Source: Chloroflexota bacterium (GTDB lineage Bacteria; Chloroflexota; Dehalococcoidia; Lucifugimonadales; UBA826). From it: a stretch of DNA of 5,396 nucleotides. A model generated the notes under the pieces. The model saw only the letters and a program-made list of their open reading frames with translations. It was not told the origin of the DNA and did not search any database. The stretch lies in NCBI GenBank assembly GCA_002708065.1, contig PAOO01000030.1, positions 31,889 through 37,284 of the forward strand, in the 5' to 3' direction. This document shows positions 1 to 5,396 of the stretch, piece after piece. A program made the position numbers and the translations under genes. How positions within the stretch are numbered: position 1 is the first letter of the stretch; every line of letters begins with the position of its first letter.

Positions 1-1944
1 ATCCCTAATGAGCGAGAATACTACCTGGCCGACATTCCCCTAAAGGAAGCGATAGATAAATTTGACGACGCTCTCCATCGACACCATAGAAAAAATTCCA
101 TGGAGTCCGAACATGTTTCATTATCGAAGTCTGTGGGAAGAGTAGTTTCAAAGACTATTTATGCGAAGCTTTCATCACCTTTGGCAAACACTGCGGCAAT
201 GGATGGAATTGCCGTCAAATCCTCCCTCACTGTAGGTGCTACTGAATCAGCTCCAGTAACCCTTATTGCTGGAAGAGATTTTCAATGGGTCGATACTGGT
301 GATGCTATGCCAGATGGGGCCGATTCGGTAGTGATGGTAGAAGAGGTCGGCAAGCTAGAAGACGAGAGCGTGTTGATTAGATCCTCTGCCCCACCCTATC
401 AACACGTAAGGAGAATTGCTGAAGACATTGCCTCCCCCGAGATTTTGATGCAGAGAGGTTCCGAGATAAGAATATTGGACATAGCAGCCCTTGCAGCCGG
501 AGGCTACGGAGAGGTTTTAGTCCGAAAGAAACCAAAGGTGGCAATCCTACCAACTGGAAATGAGTTAGTACCTGTGGGATATATTCCTGAACCAGGCCAA
601 GTCATTGAATTCAATTCGATTGTAGTCTCAGAACAGGTTAGGGCCTGGGGCGGCCTACCTACGATAGTAGCCCCGGTCCCAGACTTGCGAGACGAGATCG
701 TATCCAAATTGACTGATCTTTCTAGAGAATATGATGTGGTTGTAGTACTTGCTGGTTCTTCAGCAGGTTCCGAAGATTTCACAGCCTCATCCTTGAGCAA
801 GATTGGATCACTACTCCTTCACGGCGTCGCAGTAAGACCTGGTCATCCAATAATCCTTGGTTTTATAAAAGATATACCCGTTATAGGACTTCCTGGATAT
901 CCTTCATCTACCGTAATAACTTCAGAAATATTCCTCAAAATGACTCTAGGGGTAATGCTGGGCATGCATCATCGGCGTCGTGAGCAGGTGACAGCTGTTC
1001 TCTCGAGGAAGACGTCGTCCCCAATGGGTGAGGATGAATTCATTCGGGTGACGTTAGGGAAAATTAGGGACCAATATATTGCAACCCCAGTATCGAGGGG
1101 AGCAGCCATGACTCTGTCGATGGCTAGGTCAGATGGGATCGCTCATATCCCTTCCGCTATGGAGGGAATAGATGAAGGGGCTGAAGTGTCTGTGGAACTC
1201 GTCAGGACCAGGCCTGAGATCGACAATACGTTACTTCTTTCTGGTAGCGACGACATCGCTTTGCATTTACTGTCAGAAACATTGTCAGAGATTCACGACG
1301 ATGTACGGTTGGTTACTTCAAGTGTGGGTAGTGTGGGCGGTCTAGTAGCGCTTGCAAAGGGTTATGCGCATCTAGCTGGTAGCCATTTACTCGATTCCGA
1401 AACAGGTCTTTACAACGAAGGATCGGTCAGAAGGTTGTTACCTAATGAAAATGTGTATCTAATTGATTTCGTTGGAAGAACCCAGGGACTGATCTTACAG
1501 AAGGAAAACCCAAAAAATATCAAGGGGTTATCATCTTTATTTGAGAATGACTGTATTTTTATAAACAGACAAAGAGGGTCTGGGACACGCCTATTTCTTG
1601 ATTTCAAGCTTGGAGAACTTGGTGTGAGCGGTGATCAGATTAGGGGATATCAGAATGAAGAATATACCCATTGGGCTGTAGCTGCCTCGGTGTCATCCGG
1701 TTATGCTGACGTTGGAATAGGTATTAAAGCAGCAGCTGTTTCAAACGGATTGGAATTTATCCCTCTGGGACAAGAAAAATACCAACTGGTCGTTCCTGAA
1801 TTTCAAATGGAGAACAATTTCGGAATTCCGAAATTGCTTGATTTGCTGGATTCGTCTGTTCTCAGGAACAGAATAGAGCAGCTTGGGGGGTATGATGTGT
1901 CAACGATGGGCGCATCCATGAAGATAGGCGATAATATTAAATAA
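1..1944 (+). CDS. moeA: MoeA molybdopterin molybdenumtransferase with fused C-terminal PBP-like domain (5' partial)
   Basis: This cytoplasmic enzyme inserts molybdate or tungstate into adenylylated molybdopterin. The frame is open from base 1. The first ATG, at 100, is internal, because codons before it read YYLADIPLKEAID, the usual MoeA N-terminus, so the true start lies upstream. Residues here count from the codon at base 1. MoeA motifs run in order: AAMDGIA (65-71), DTGDAMPDGAD (98-108), PTGNEL (184-189), AGSSAGSED (251-259), VRPGHP (278-283), GLPGYPSS (296-303) and MGEDEF (342-347). D68, T99, E188 and D259 appear to match active-site residues of E. coli MoeA. From about residue 405 a PBP-like domain (PF12727 type) follows, with SVGSVGGL (441-448), AGSHLLDSETG (459-469), NRQRGSGTR (522-530) and EEYTH (553-557). 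No signal peptide is visible, so this domain is presumably cytoplasmic and may bind an oxyanion or sense cofactor status (inference). The family and fusion are very secure. The choice of metal cannot be read, though the AOR two genes downstream favours tungsten. Confidence 0.95.
   Translation: MPNEREYYLADIPLKEAIDKFDDALHRHHRKNSMESEHVSLSKSVGRVVSKTIYAKLSSPLANTAAMDGIAVKSSLTVGATESAPVTLIAGRDFQWVDTGDAMPDGADSVVMVEEVGKLEDESVLIRSSAPPYQHVRRIAEDIASPEILMQRGSEIRILDIAALAAGGYGEVLVRKKPKVAILPTGNELVPVGYIPEPGQVIEFNSIVVSEQVRAWGGLPTIVAPVPDLRDEIVSKLTDLSREYDVVVVLAGSSAGSEDFTASSLSKIGSLLLHGVAVRPGHPIILGFIKDIPVIGLPGYPSSTVITSEIFLKMTLGVMLGMHHRRREQVTAVLSRKTSSPMGEDEFIRVTLGKIRDQYIATPVSRGAAMTLSMARSDGIAHIPSAMEGIDEGAEVSVELVRTRPEIDNTLLLSGSDDIALHLLSETLSEIHDDVRLVTSSVGSVGGLVALAKGYAHLAGSHLLDSETGLYNEGSVRRLLPNENVYLIDFVGRTQGLILQKENPKNIKGLSSLFENDCIFINRQRGSGTRLFLDFKLGELGVSGDQIRGYQNEEYTHWAVAASVSSGYADVGIGIKAAAVSNGLEFIPLGQEKYQLVVPEFQMENNFGIPKLLDLLDSSVLRNRIEQLGGYDVSTMGASMKIGDNIK
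1815..1836. repeat. Perfect 22-base palindrome inside moeA
   Basis: Two 11-base arms, CAATTTCGGAA and its exact reverse complement, meet at 1825/1826 with no spacer. In RNA this could fold as a 9-bp stem with an AATT loop. It lies in the codons for Asn-Phe-Gly-Ile-Pro-Lys-Leu near the end of the PBP-like domain, about 135 bases before the mobA start. No run of T follows, so it is not an intrinsic terminator. A protein-binding operator or an mRNA stability or pausing element are possible; so is chance. Confidence 0.6.
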
Positions 1945-1950
1945 ATGGTA

Positions 1951-1969
1951 CCTAATATTTAGGAAAAAA
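1951..1969 (+). promoter_or_regulatory. Ribosome binding site of mobA within a small inverted repeat
   Basis: In the 25-base gap between moeA and mobA, TTAGGA (1959-1964) is a Shine-Dalgarno-like sequence five bases before the GTG at 1970, and it supports that start. TTAGG (1959-1963) is the exact reverse complement of CCTAA (1951-1955), with a TAT loop between. A weak 5-bp hairpin could thus cover the ribosome site. The binding site is reasonably supported; a regulatory role for the hairpin is only a possibility. Confidence 0.5.
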
Positions 1970-2602
1970 GTGTTGGGATCTTCAACAAGACAGGTAACCG
2001 GAATTGTTCTAGCTGGGGGGCATAGCCGTAGACTTGGACGGGATAAAGCAGTGGAGGAGATAGGTGGAATCCGGATTATAGACAGGGTTATCGAAACCTT
2101 GAATAACTGTTGTGAGAACATACTCGTCATTGGAGATAGGCCTGAAAGGAGATCAGAACTGTCGTTGCCAGGCAATGTAATGTTTGAGCATGACACGAAT
2201 ATCGGTAAAGGGTCCCTCGGCGGATTATATACAGGACTTCGTGCTTCAAAAACCCAGTGGACTCTCGCAGTGGCTTGCGACATGCCTTTCTTGTGCTACG
2301 AATTAATTGAAGAGTTAAAAAGCAGAGCGAATTCGGATATCTGCGATGCGGTTGTTCCCGTTGTTAATGGTAGATTCCAACCTACCCATTCGGTTTATAG
2401 TCAGAATTGTGTCTCTTTCATAGACAAATGCATAGGTTCTGGACATTTAAGGATGGATGGATATTTCAGCGATATACGGGTTAGTAGGGTATCTGATGAT
2501 GTGATTAACCGATTTACGGGAGGCTTGAATAGTTTCTTTAACGTGAATACCGAAAGCGACTTACAAACCGCTCACTCCATTGTGGGAGAGTTGAGTAGTT
2601 AA
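1970..2602 (+). CDS. mobA: MobA molybdenum cofactor guanylyltransferase
   Basis: It transfers GMP from GTP to the pterin cofactor, giving the guanine dinucleotide form used by DMSO-reductase-family enzymes such as formate dehydrogenases; it acts in the cytoplasm. The 210-residue protein has normal MobA length. The nucleotide-binding signature LAGGHSRRLGRDK is at residues 14-26, GKGSLGGLYTGL at 79-90, VACDMPFL with the metal-binding Asp104 at 101-108, GRFQPTHSVY at 134-143 and the C-terminal FFNVNTESDL at 189-198. The start is GTG with TTAGGA five bases upstream; a TTG immediately follows and is a less likely alternative. It sits 25 bases after moeA and two bases before the moaD-like gene, so co-transcription is likely. 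Classic AOR enzymes use a bis-pterin tungsten cofactor without nucleotides, so this gene hints at another, guanylated enzyme in the operon. A different nucleotidyltransferase specificity (for example CTP, as in MocA) is less likely from the motifs but not excluded. Confidence 0.92.
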   Translation: MLGSSTRQVTGIVLAGGHSRRLGRDKAVEEIGGIRIIDRVIETLNNCCENILVIGDRPERRSELSLPGNVMFEHDTNIGKGSLGGLYTGLRASKTQWTLAVACDMPFLCYELIEELKSRANSDICDAVVPVVNGRFQPTHSVYSQNCVSFIDKCIGSGHLRMDGYFSDIRVSRVSDDVINRFTGGLNSFFNVNTESDLQTAHSIVGELSS

Positions 2603-2604
2603 AT

Positions 2605-2901
2605 ATGGACGATCACATTAATTTGACTGTGGAATTTTATGGTACAAGTCGGCAAGCGGCAGATACCAGTCAATTGAACATAGAAATTCCAAGCGACAAT
2701 TCAGTCTTATGGTCGGATATAACCACAACACTTCTCGAAAAACTGCCTGGACTGGCAGGGAAAGTAATAGAGGTTGGATCTGGTTGTCTTGTATCCAGCT
2801 ATGCCATAAATCTAAATGGGAGACATTTCATTAATCAGGAAAAGACAGCATTCAAAGATGGGGACGTTCTAATTATCGTCCCCAGCATGGCTGGGGGCTG
2901 A
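2605..2901 (+). CDS. moaD: MoaD/ThiS-family sulfur carrier (molybdopterin synthase small subunit)
   Basis: This 98-residue beta-grasp protein should carry a thiocarboxylate on its C-terminal glycine and supply dithiolene sulfur to molybdopterin synthase, with MoaE as partner and MoeB-type adenylation. It begins VEFYGTSRQAA, close to the MoaD N-terminus. It has the AINLNGRHF strand (68-76) and ends KDGDVLIIVPSMAGG, with the obligatory Gly97-Gly98 immediately before the TGA. It is somewhat longer than the roughly 80 residues of E. coli MoaD, with an extended middle. MoaE, MoeB and MoaA/C are not in the window. ATG at 2605 follows the mobA stop by two bases and has only a weak, distant GGGAG (2584-2588), so translation is probably coupled to mobA. 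A ThiS role (thiamine) or a general sulfur-carrier role is possible by fold, but the position between mobA and an AOR gene strongly favours tungsto/molybdopterin synthesis. Confidence 0.9.
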   Translation: MDDHINLTVEFYGTSRQAADTSQLNIEIPSDNSVLWSDITTTLLEKLPGLAGKVIEVGSGCLVSSYAINLNGRHFINQEKTAFKDGDVLIIVPSMAGG

Positions 2902-2903
2902 CG

Positions 2904-4718
2904 ATGTACGGATATAACGGATTTGTGTTATTGGTAGATTTGAAAAAAGAGCGTTGCGATACTATAAGTCTTTCGCAAGAAATACTGAGGAAATACATCG
3001 GAGGAACAGGACTTGCAGCATGGCTCCTTTACCAGCATTGTCCTGAAGGTATAGACCCCTATCACCCAGATAATCCGTTAATATTTTGCACCAGCCCTCT
3101 AGTTGGCACTCAACTTACAACATCTTCTAAATTTGCGGTCGCTACGAAATCGCCTTTAACAGGATTCATAGGAGATTCAATGTCCTCCAGTTTCCTCGCA
3201 ACCGAATTAAAAGCGACAGGGTTCGATGCGGTCGTGATAAAAGGGGCGGCCGAGAAGTGGAAGTTTATTAGTGTTTCTGAAAATGGTGTTAGGTTCTATG
3301 AAGGCTCAGATTTGCTTGGATTGACTACAAGTGAGACTGAATCTCACTTGAAAAGCGAATTGGGGGAGGATCACAGGATCGCTTGCATAGGTCCTGCCGG
3401 TGAAAACCTTGTTCGCTTCGCGACCATCAGTAATGATGGCGGCCGACAAGCTGGTCGTACGGGCACGGGAGCTGTTATGGGATCTAAGAAATTGAAAGCG
3501 ATTTCGTTTCGGGGTTCATCTGTAGTTGATTCAGCGGAAGAGGAAGCATTGCGAGTAAGGAGGAAGGTATTAAGCAGGAAAAGTATTGGGAAAGCCACCG
3601 AAAAATATAGAAACATGGGGACTATGGCAAACACAGCAGTTTTCAACAGGCTCGGCAGTCTGCCATCATTAAATTTCCGCAAGGGTTCTATCAAAAACAT
3701 AGACGAGTTCTCTGGCGAATCCATTCATAAGCAGACTAAGGTAAAAAAAGCACATTGTGCAAATTGCACAATAGGATGTGAGAAGCTTGTAGAAATACCA
3801 AACAGTGACGGACAAAGGACTCGTCTCGAATACCAGAGTGCCTTTGCCCTCGGCCCGTTGGTTGGCTTAAGCGATCGGGAATCTATGCTGAAAGATACTC
3901 ATTTCTGTGATGAAATGGGTATAGACACTATAAGTGCTGGTGTAACGATTGCCTGGTATCTGGAGTGTGTGGAAAAGGATCTTGTCAAGGACGATGAGAT
4001 TGGTAAGAGGGGTACAAAAACGGTAAGCGATCTTCTCCAAAAGATAGTTTTTCGGACAGGTGTAGGAGACAAGTTGGCGGAGGGGACCGCAAAGGCTAGC
4101 GAGTCAATTGCCAAGGAGGGTCGCTCTTTTGCAATGCACGTCAAAGGTCTAGAGATGCCTGGTTACGAGCCTAGAGCCTTGAAGTCAATGGCTTTGGCCC
4201 TAGCTGTAAGTACCAGAGGTGCTTGTCATAACCGCTCTTCAGCATACGAACATGATTTTTCTGAATCTGGAAACAGATTTGAAGCGTCCTTTGACAAGGG
4301 TGCCGTGGTTGCTGACGGCGAGGATTATAGTGCTGTTATGGACTCGCTAATATGGTGTAAATTCGTTCGTAAGGTCTTCGATGATTTTTATAGCGAATCT
4401 GCCGAGGTTATAAATGAAATAACCGGATGGAACATGACGGCGGATGAACTCAGAAAATGCGGTGAAAGGATTAACAATCTTAAAAAGCTTTTTAACATAC
4501 GAGAGGGATGGGAACGCAAAGACGACACGCTTCCTGAGCGTATCTTGACAGAACCACTTGATAATGGAGCCCAATTGTCTGGATCGGAACTTGGAATGAT
4601 GATCAGGTCCTACTATCAAGCAAGGGGTTGGACTGAAGAAGGCTATATCCCACAATCTAAATGTGACGAGTTAGGTTTGCATGGATTGTCAGAGATTAAT
4701 TGGTCTAAAGTTGGTTAG
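2904..4718 (+). CDS. aor: Tungsten-containing aldehyde:ferredoxin oxidoreductase family catalytic subunit
   Basis: The AOR family interconverts aldehydes and carboxylates at a tungsten bis-pterin site next to a [4Fe-4S] cluster, in the cytoplasm. At 604 residues it has full family length. The N-terminal pterin-binding domain shows the YIGGTGLAAWLL segment (31-42), SKFAVATKSPLTG (75-87), ELKATGFDAVVIKG (101-114) and AGRTGTGAVMGSKKLKAI (183-200). Cluster ligands are Cys285, Cys288, Cys292 (CxxCxxxC) and Cys485 in DSLIWCKF. Pterin-linked DEMGID is at 336-341. Glu309 and His442 (in RGACHNR, 438-444) match the active-site Glu and His of Pyrococcus AOR. Some motifs differ from archaeal AORs: SMSSSFLATEL replaces the Gly-rich GGFFG-type loop and GYEPR the usual YDPR, suggesting a separate subfamily with unknown substrate. 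ATG starts two bases after the moaD stop, behind GGGGG (2893-2897). The adjacent nuoE and nuoF genes suggest that electrons go to NAD instead of, or besides, ferredoxin (inference). Confidence 0.95.
   Translation: MYGYNGFVLLVDLKKERCDTISLSQEILRKYIGGTGLAAWLLYQHCPEGIDPYHPDNPLIFCTSPLVGTQLTTSSKFAVATKSPLTGFIGDSMSSSFLATELKATGFDAVVIKGAAEKWKFISVSENGVRFYEGSDLLGLTTSETESHLKSELGEDHRIACIGPAGENLVRFATISNDGGRQAGRTGTGAVMGSKKLKAISFRGSSVVDSAEEEALRVRRKVLSRKSIGKATEKYRNMGTMANTAVFNRLGSLPSLNFRKGSIKNIDEFSGESIHKQTKVKKAHCANCTIGCEKLVEIPNSDGQRTRLEYQSAFALGPLVGLSDRESMLKDTHFCDEMGIDTISAGVTIAWYLECVEKDLVKDDEIGKRGTKTVSDLLQKIVFRTGVGDKLAEGTAKASESIAKEGRSFAMHVKGLEMPGYEPRALKSMALALAVSTRGACHNRSSAYEHDFSESGNRFEASFDKGAVVADGEDYSAVMDSLIWCKFVRKVFDDFYSESAEVINEITGWNMTADELRKCGERINNLKKLFNIREGWERKDDTLPERILTEPLDNGAQLSGSELGMMIRSYYQARGWTEEGYIPQSKCDELGLHGLSEINWSKVG
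3754..3772. repeat. Perfect 19-base palindrome over the AOR CxxC codons
   Basis: Two 9-base arms, ATTGTGCAA and TTGCACAAT, flank a single A at 3763. The palindrome covers the codons for Cys285-Ala-Asn-Cys288-Thr, the start of the iron-sulfur cluster motif. The codons TGT and TGC placed around Ala-Asn make such symmetry easy to reach, so coding constraint plus chance is a sufficient explanation. A binding site for a regulator is possible but not supported by position. Confidence 0.45.
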
Positions 4719-5175
4719 TTATTTGAACGAAGACTCGGACGAAAAATTAAGGAGAATCAGTCTTAGAACGGAGCTTATCAGTAAGTTTCCTCGTACTAGA
4801 GACTCTCTATTGCCTGCTCTGCATTATCTACAGGACACTTTTGGTCACTTGCCCGGTTGGGCCCTTGAAATCGTAGGTTGGCATCTTGGAATACCGTCCA
4901 GCGAAGTATATGGAGCCGCTTCCAGTTATACAGAGTTAACACTTGAATCACCATTACAGGAGGAAGTTGTAGTTTGCGTCGGATTGTCCTGTCAAGAATT
5001 GGGGGCCCAGCGATTACTAGATTACATCTCTTGTTTGAGTAAATCCGAAGAAACTTCATTCGTATATAAGAAAGTTCCCTGTGGATTCTTATGTTCCGTT
5101 GGCCCAGTGGTCGGTAAAAATGGAAAATGGTATGGGCGGGTTACGAAAGAGGCGATCGGAGATCTAGTCCAATGA
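4681..5175 (+). CDS. nuoE: NuoE-like [2Fe-2S] thioredoxin-fold subunit
   Basis: This is the small electron-transfer subunit that pairs with NuoF-type flavoproteins in complex I, NAD-reducing hydrogenases and NAD-linked formate dehydrogenases. The N-terminal helical part contains LLPALHYLQDTFGHLPGWAL (43-62) and LGIPSSEVYGAASSYTEL (69-86), both classic NuoE signatures. The [2Fe-2S] cluster motif is complete: Cys99-x4-Cys104 (CVGLSC) and Cys134-x3-Cys138 (CGFLC). CGFLCSVGP differs from the usual CLGxCxxAP, as in divergent family members. At 164 residues the length is normal. The start is uncertain: ATG at 4681 has TTAGG five bases before it but overlaps aor by 38 bases; TTG at 4711 or 4723 would give a shorter overlap or none. 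The conserved part begins after all of them. The stop overlaps the next gene's ATG (ATGA). It is unlikely to belong to a full complex I here, since the neighbours are an AOR and cofactor genes. Confidence 0.92.
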   Translation: MDCQRLIGLKLVSYLNEDSDEKLRRISLRTELISKFPRTRDSLLPALHYLQDTFGHLPGWALEIVGWHLGIPSSEVYGAASSYTELTLESPLQEEVVVCVGLSCQELGAQRLLDYISCLSKSEETSFVYKKVPCGFLCSVGPVVGKNGKWYGRVTKEAIGDLVQ

Positions 5176-5396
5176 TAGGATCGGGTACGGCATTTACAGA
5201 GCTCGAGAAAATATCCAAGTCGTTAGAGGTTCTGCAAAAGAAAGAAAAAATAGTTGTACAGATCGGACAATGTAGCCATGCAGTGGGTGCCCAAGACTAT
5301 ATAAAGAGCATTGTCGACAATTTCAGTCAAACATACGAAATTTTAGAAGGCGGTTGTGACGGAGCATGTTTTGCTGCCCCAAGGGCGACCTGTCCC
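5172..5396 (+). CDS. nuoF: NuoF-like flavoprotein subunit, N-terminal thioredoxin-like domain (3' partial)
   Basis: The first 75 residues are visible and the frame runs off the window. They read like the N-terminal thioredoxin-like domain found ahead of the NADH/FMN domain in HndC, HydB and FdsB-type NuoF homologues: VVQIGQCSHAVGAQDYI (28-44) and GGCDGACFAAPRATCP (60-75). Cys34, Cys62 and Cys66 are present. The first cysteine expected for a CxnC...Cx3C [2Fe-2S] site is missing, with Val or Gln near 29-30. Extra Cys74 lies after the last motif. The ATG at 5172 overlaps the nuoE stop as ATGA, and GGAG (5158-5161) lies ten bases before it, so the two genes are probably translationally coupled. 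The order nuoE then nuoF is the usual one. The NADH-, FMN- and [4Fe-4S]-binding parts are outside the window, so the NuoF identity rests on this domain and context; a stand-alone [2Fe-2S] ferredoxin of thioredoxin fold is the main alternative. Confidence 0.8.
   Translation, partial: MIGSGTAFTELEKISKSLEVLQKKEKIVVQIGQCSHAVGAQDYIKSIVDNFSQTYEILEGGCDGACFAAPRATCP

Noticed and set aside
504..800. Open frame of 98 codons on the minus strand inside moeA
   Set aside because: It lies wholly antisense to a strongly conserved MoeA region and has no recognisable domain. The same applies to the minus-strand frames at 1410-1607, 1900-2283, 3371-3724, 3899-4144, 4347-4655 and 4796-5059.
861..870. TTTTATAAAA, resembling an archaeal TATA box or a promoter -10 region
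   Set aside because: It is deep inside moeA coding sequence, over 1 kb from the next gene start, with no matching upstream element; it encodes Phe-Ile-Lys in the expected frame.
1945..1962. Short open frame starting at ATG 1945 in the moeA-mobA gap
   Set aside because: It meets a TAG after five codons and is not in frame with mobA, so it is not an alternative mobA start or a credible leader peptide.
3424..3439. Hairpin CCATCA-GTAA-TGATGG inside aor
   Set aside because: A 6-bp stem is common by chance in 5 kb. It lies within conserved aor coding sequence and no T tract or gene start is near.
4480..4495. Perfect 16-base palindrome TTAAAAAGCTTTTTAA near the aor 3' end
   Set aside because: The arms are only 8 bases and almost all A/T, encoding Leu-Lys-Lys-Leu-Phe. 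This is close to what chance allows in such sequence, and no terminator geometry follows because the T run is part of the arm inside the coding region.
4681..5396. Start of a complete respiratory complex I (nuo) operon
   Set aside because: nuoA-D genes are absent upstream, the neighbours are AOR and cofactor genes, and the last gene carries an N-terminal thioredoxin-like domain that canonical complex I NuoF lacks; a soluble redox module is the better reading.

Overview
The window is a compact, single-strand (+) gene block of six genes. At least four junctions are overlapping or nearly abutting, and the largest gap is 25 bases, between the first two genes. I see no promoter, terminator, RNA gene, CRISPR array or mobile element. 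Both ends are cut through genes: the first gene has no start codon in the window and the last has no stop. The block therefore looks like the middle of one longer operon. No stretch of 300 bases lacks a gene.

Layout: (1) 1-1944, a MoeA molybdopterin molybdenumtransferase fused to a C-terminal periplasmic-binding-protein-like (PBP-like) domain. (2) 1970-2602, a MobA-type molybdenum cofactor guanylyltransferase starting at GTG. (3) 2605-2901, a MoaD/ThiS-type sulfur carrier ending in Gly-Gly. (4) 2904-4718, a tungsten aldehyde:ferredoxin oxidoreductase (AOR) family catalytic subunit with its CxxCxxxC iron-sulfur motif and pterin-binding motifs. (5) 4681-5175, a NuoE-like [2Fe-2S] thioredoxin-fold subunit. 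(6) 5172-5396, the N-terminus of what is probably a NuoF-like NADH-binding flavoprotein, running out of the window.

How they work together (inference): genes 1-3 make and load the pterin cofactor (MoaD supplies dithiolene sulfur, MoeA inserts the metal, MobA adds GMP if a dinucleotide form is needed). AOR is the metal-pterin enzyme. NuoE plus NuoF would pass electrons between its iron-sulfur cluster and NAD(H). Instead of a simple ferredoxin-dependent AOR, this looks like a multi-subunit, NAD-linked and possibly electron-bifurcating, tungsten oxidoreductase encoded with its own cofactor genes. MobA does not fit a classic AOR cofactor, so a second, guanylated molybdo- or tungsto-enzyme such as a formate dehydrogenase may lie downstream.

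Organism: probably an anaerobic or facultative prokaryote, inferred from the AOR. Base composition is moderate, and AGA/AGG arginine and ATA isoleucine codons are frequent. The MoeA-PBP fusion and the MobA style remind me of Chloroflexota/Dehalococcoidia-like bacteria, but archaea and Firmicutes also carry these families, so the lineage is a low-confidence guess. Beyond the genes, the most striking sequence structure is a perfect 22-base palindrome inside the moeA 3' region and a perfect 19-base palindrome over the AOR Cys-x-x-Cys codons.
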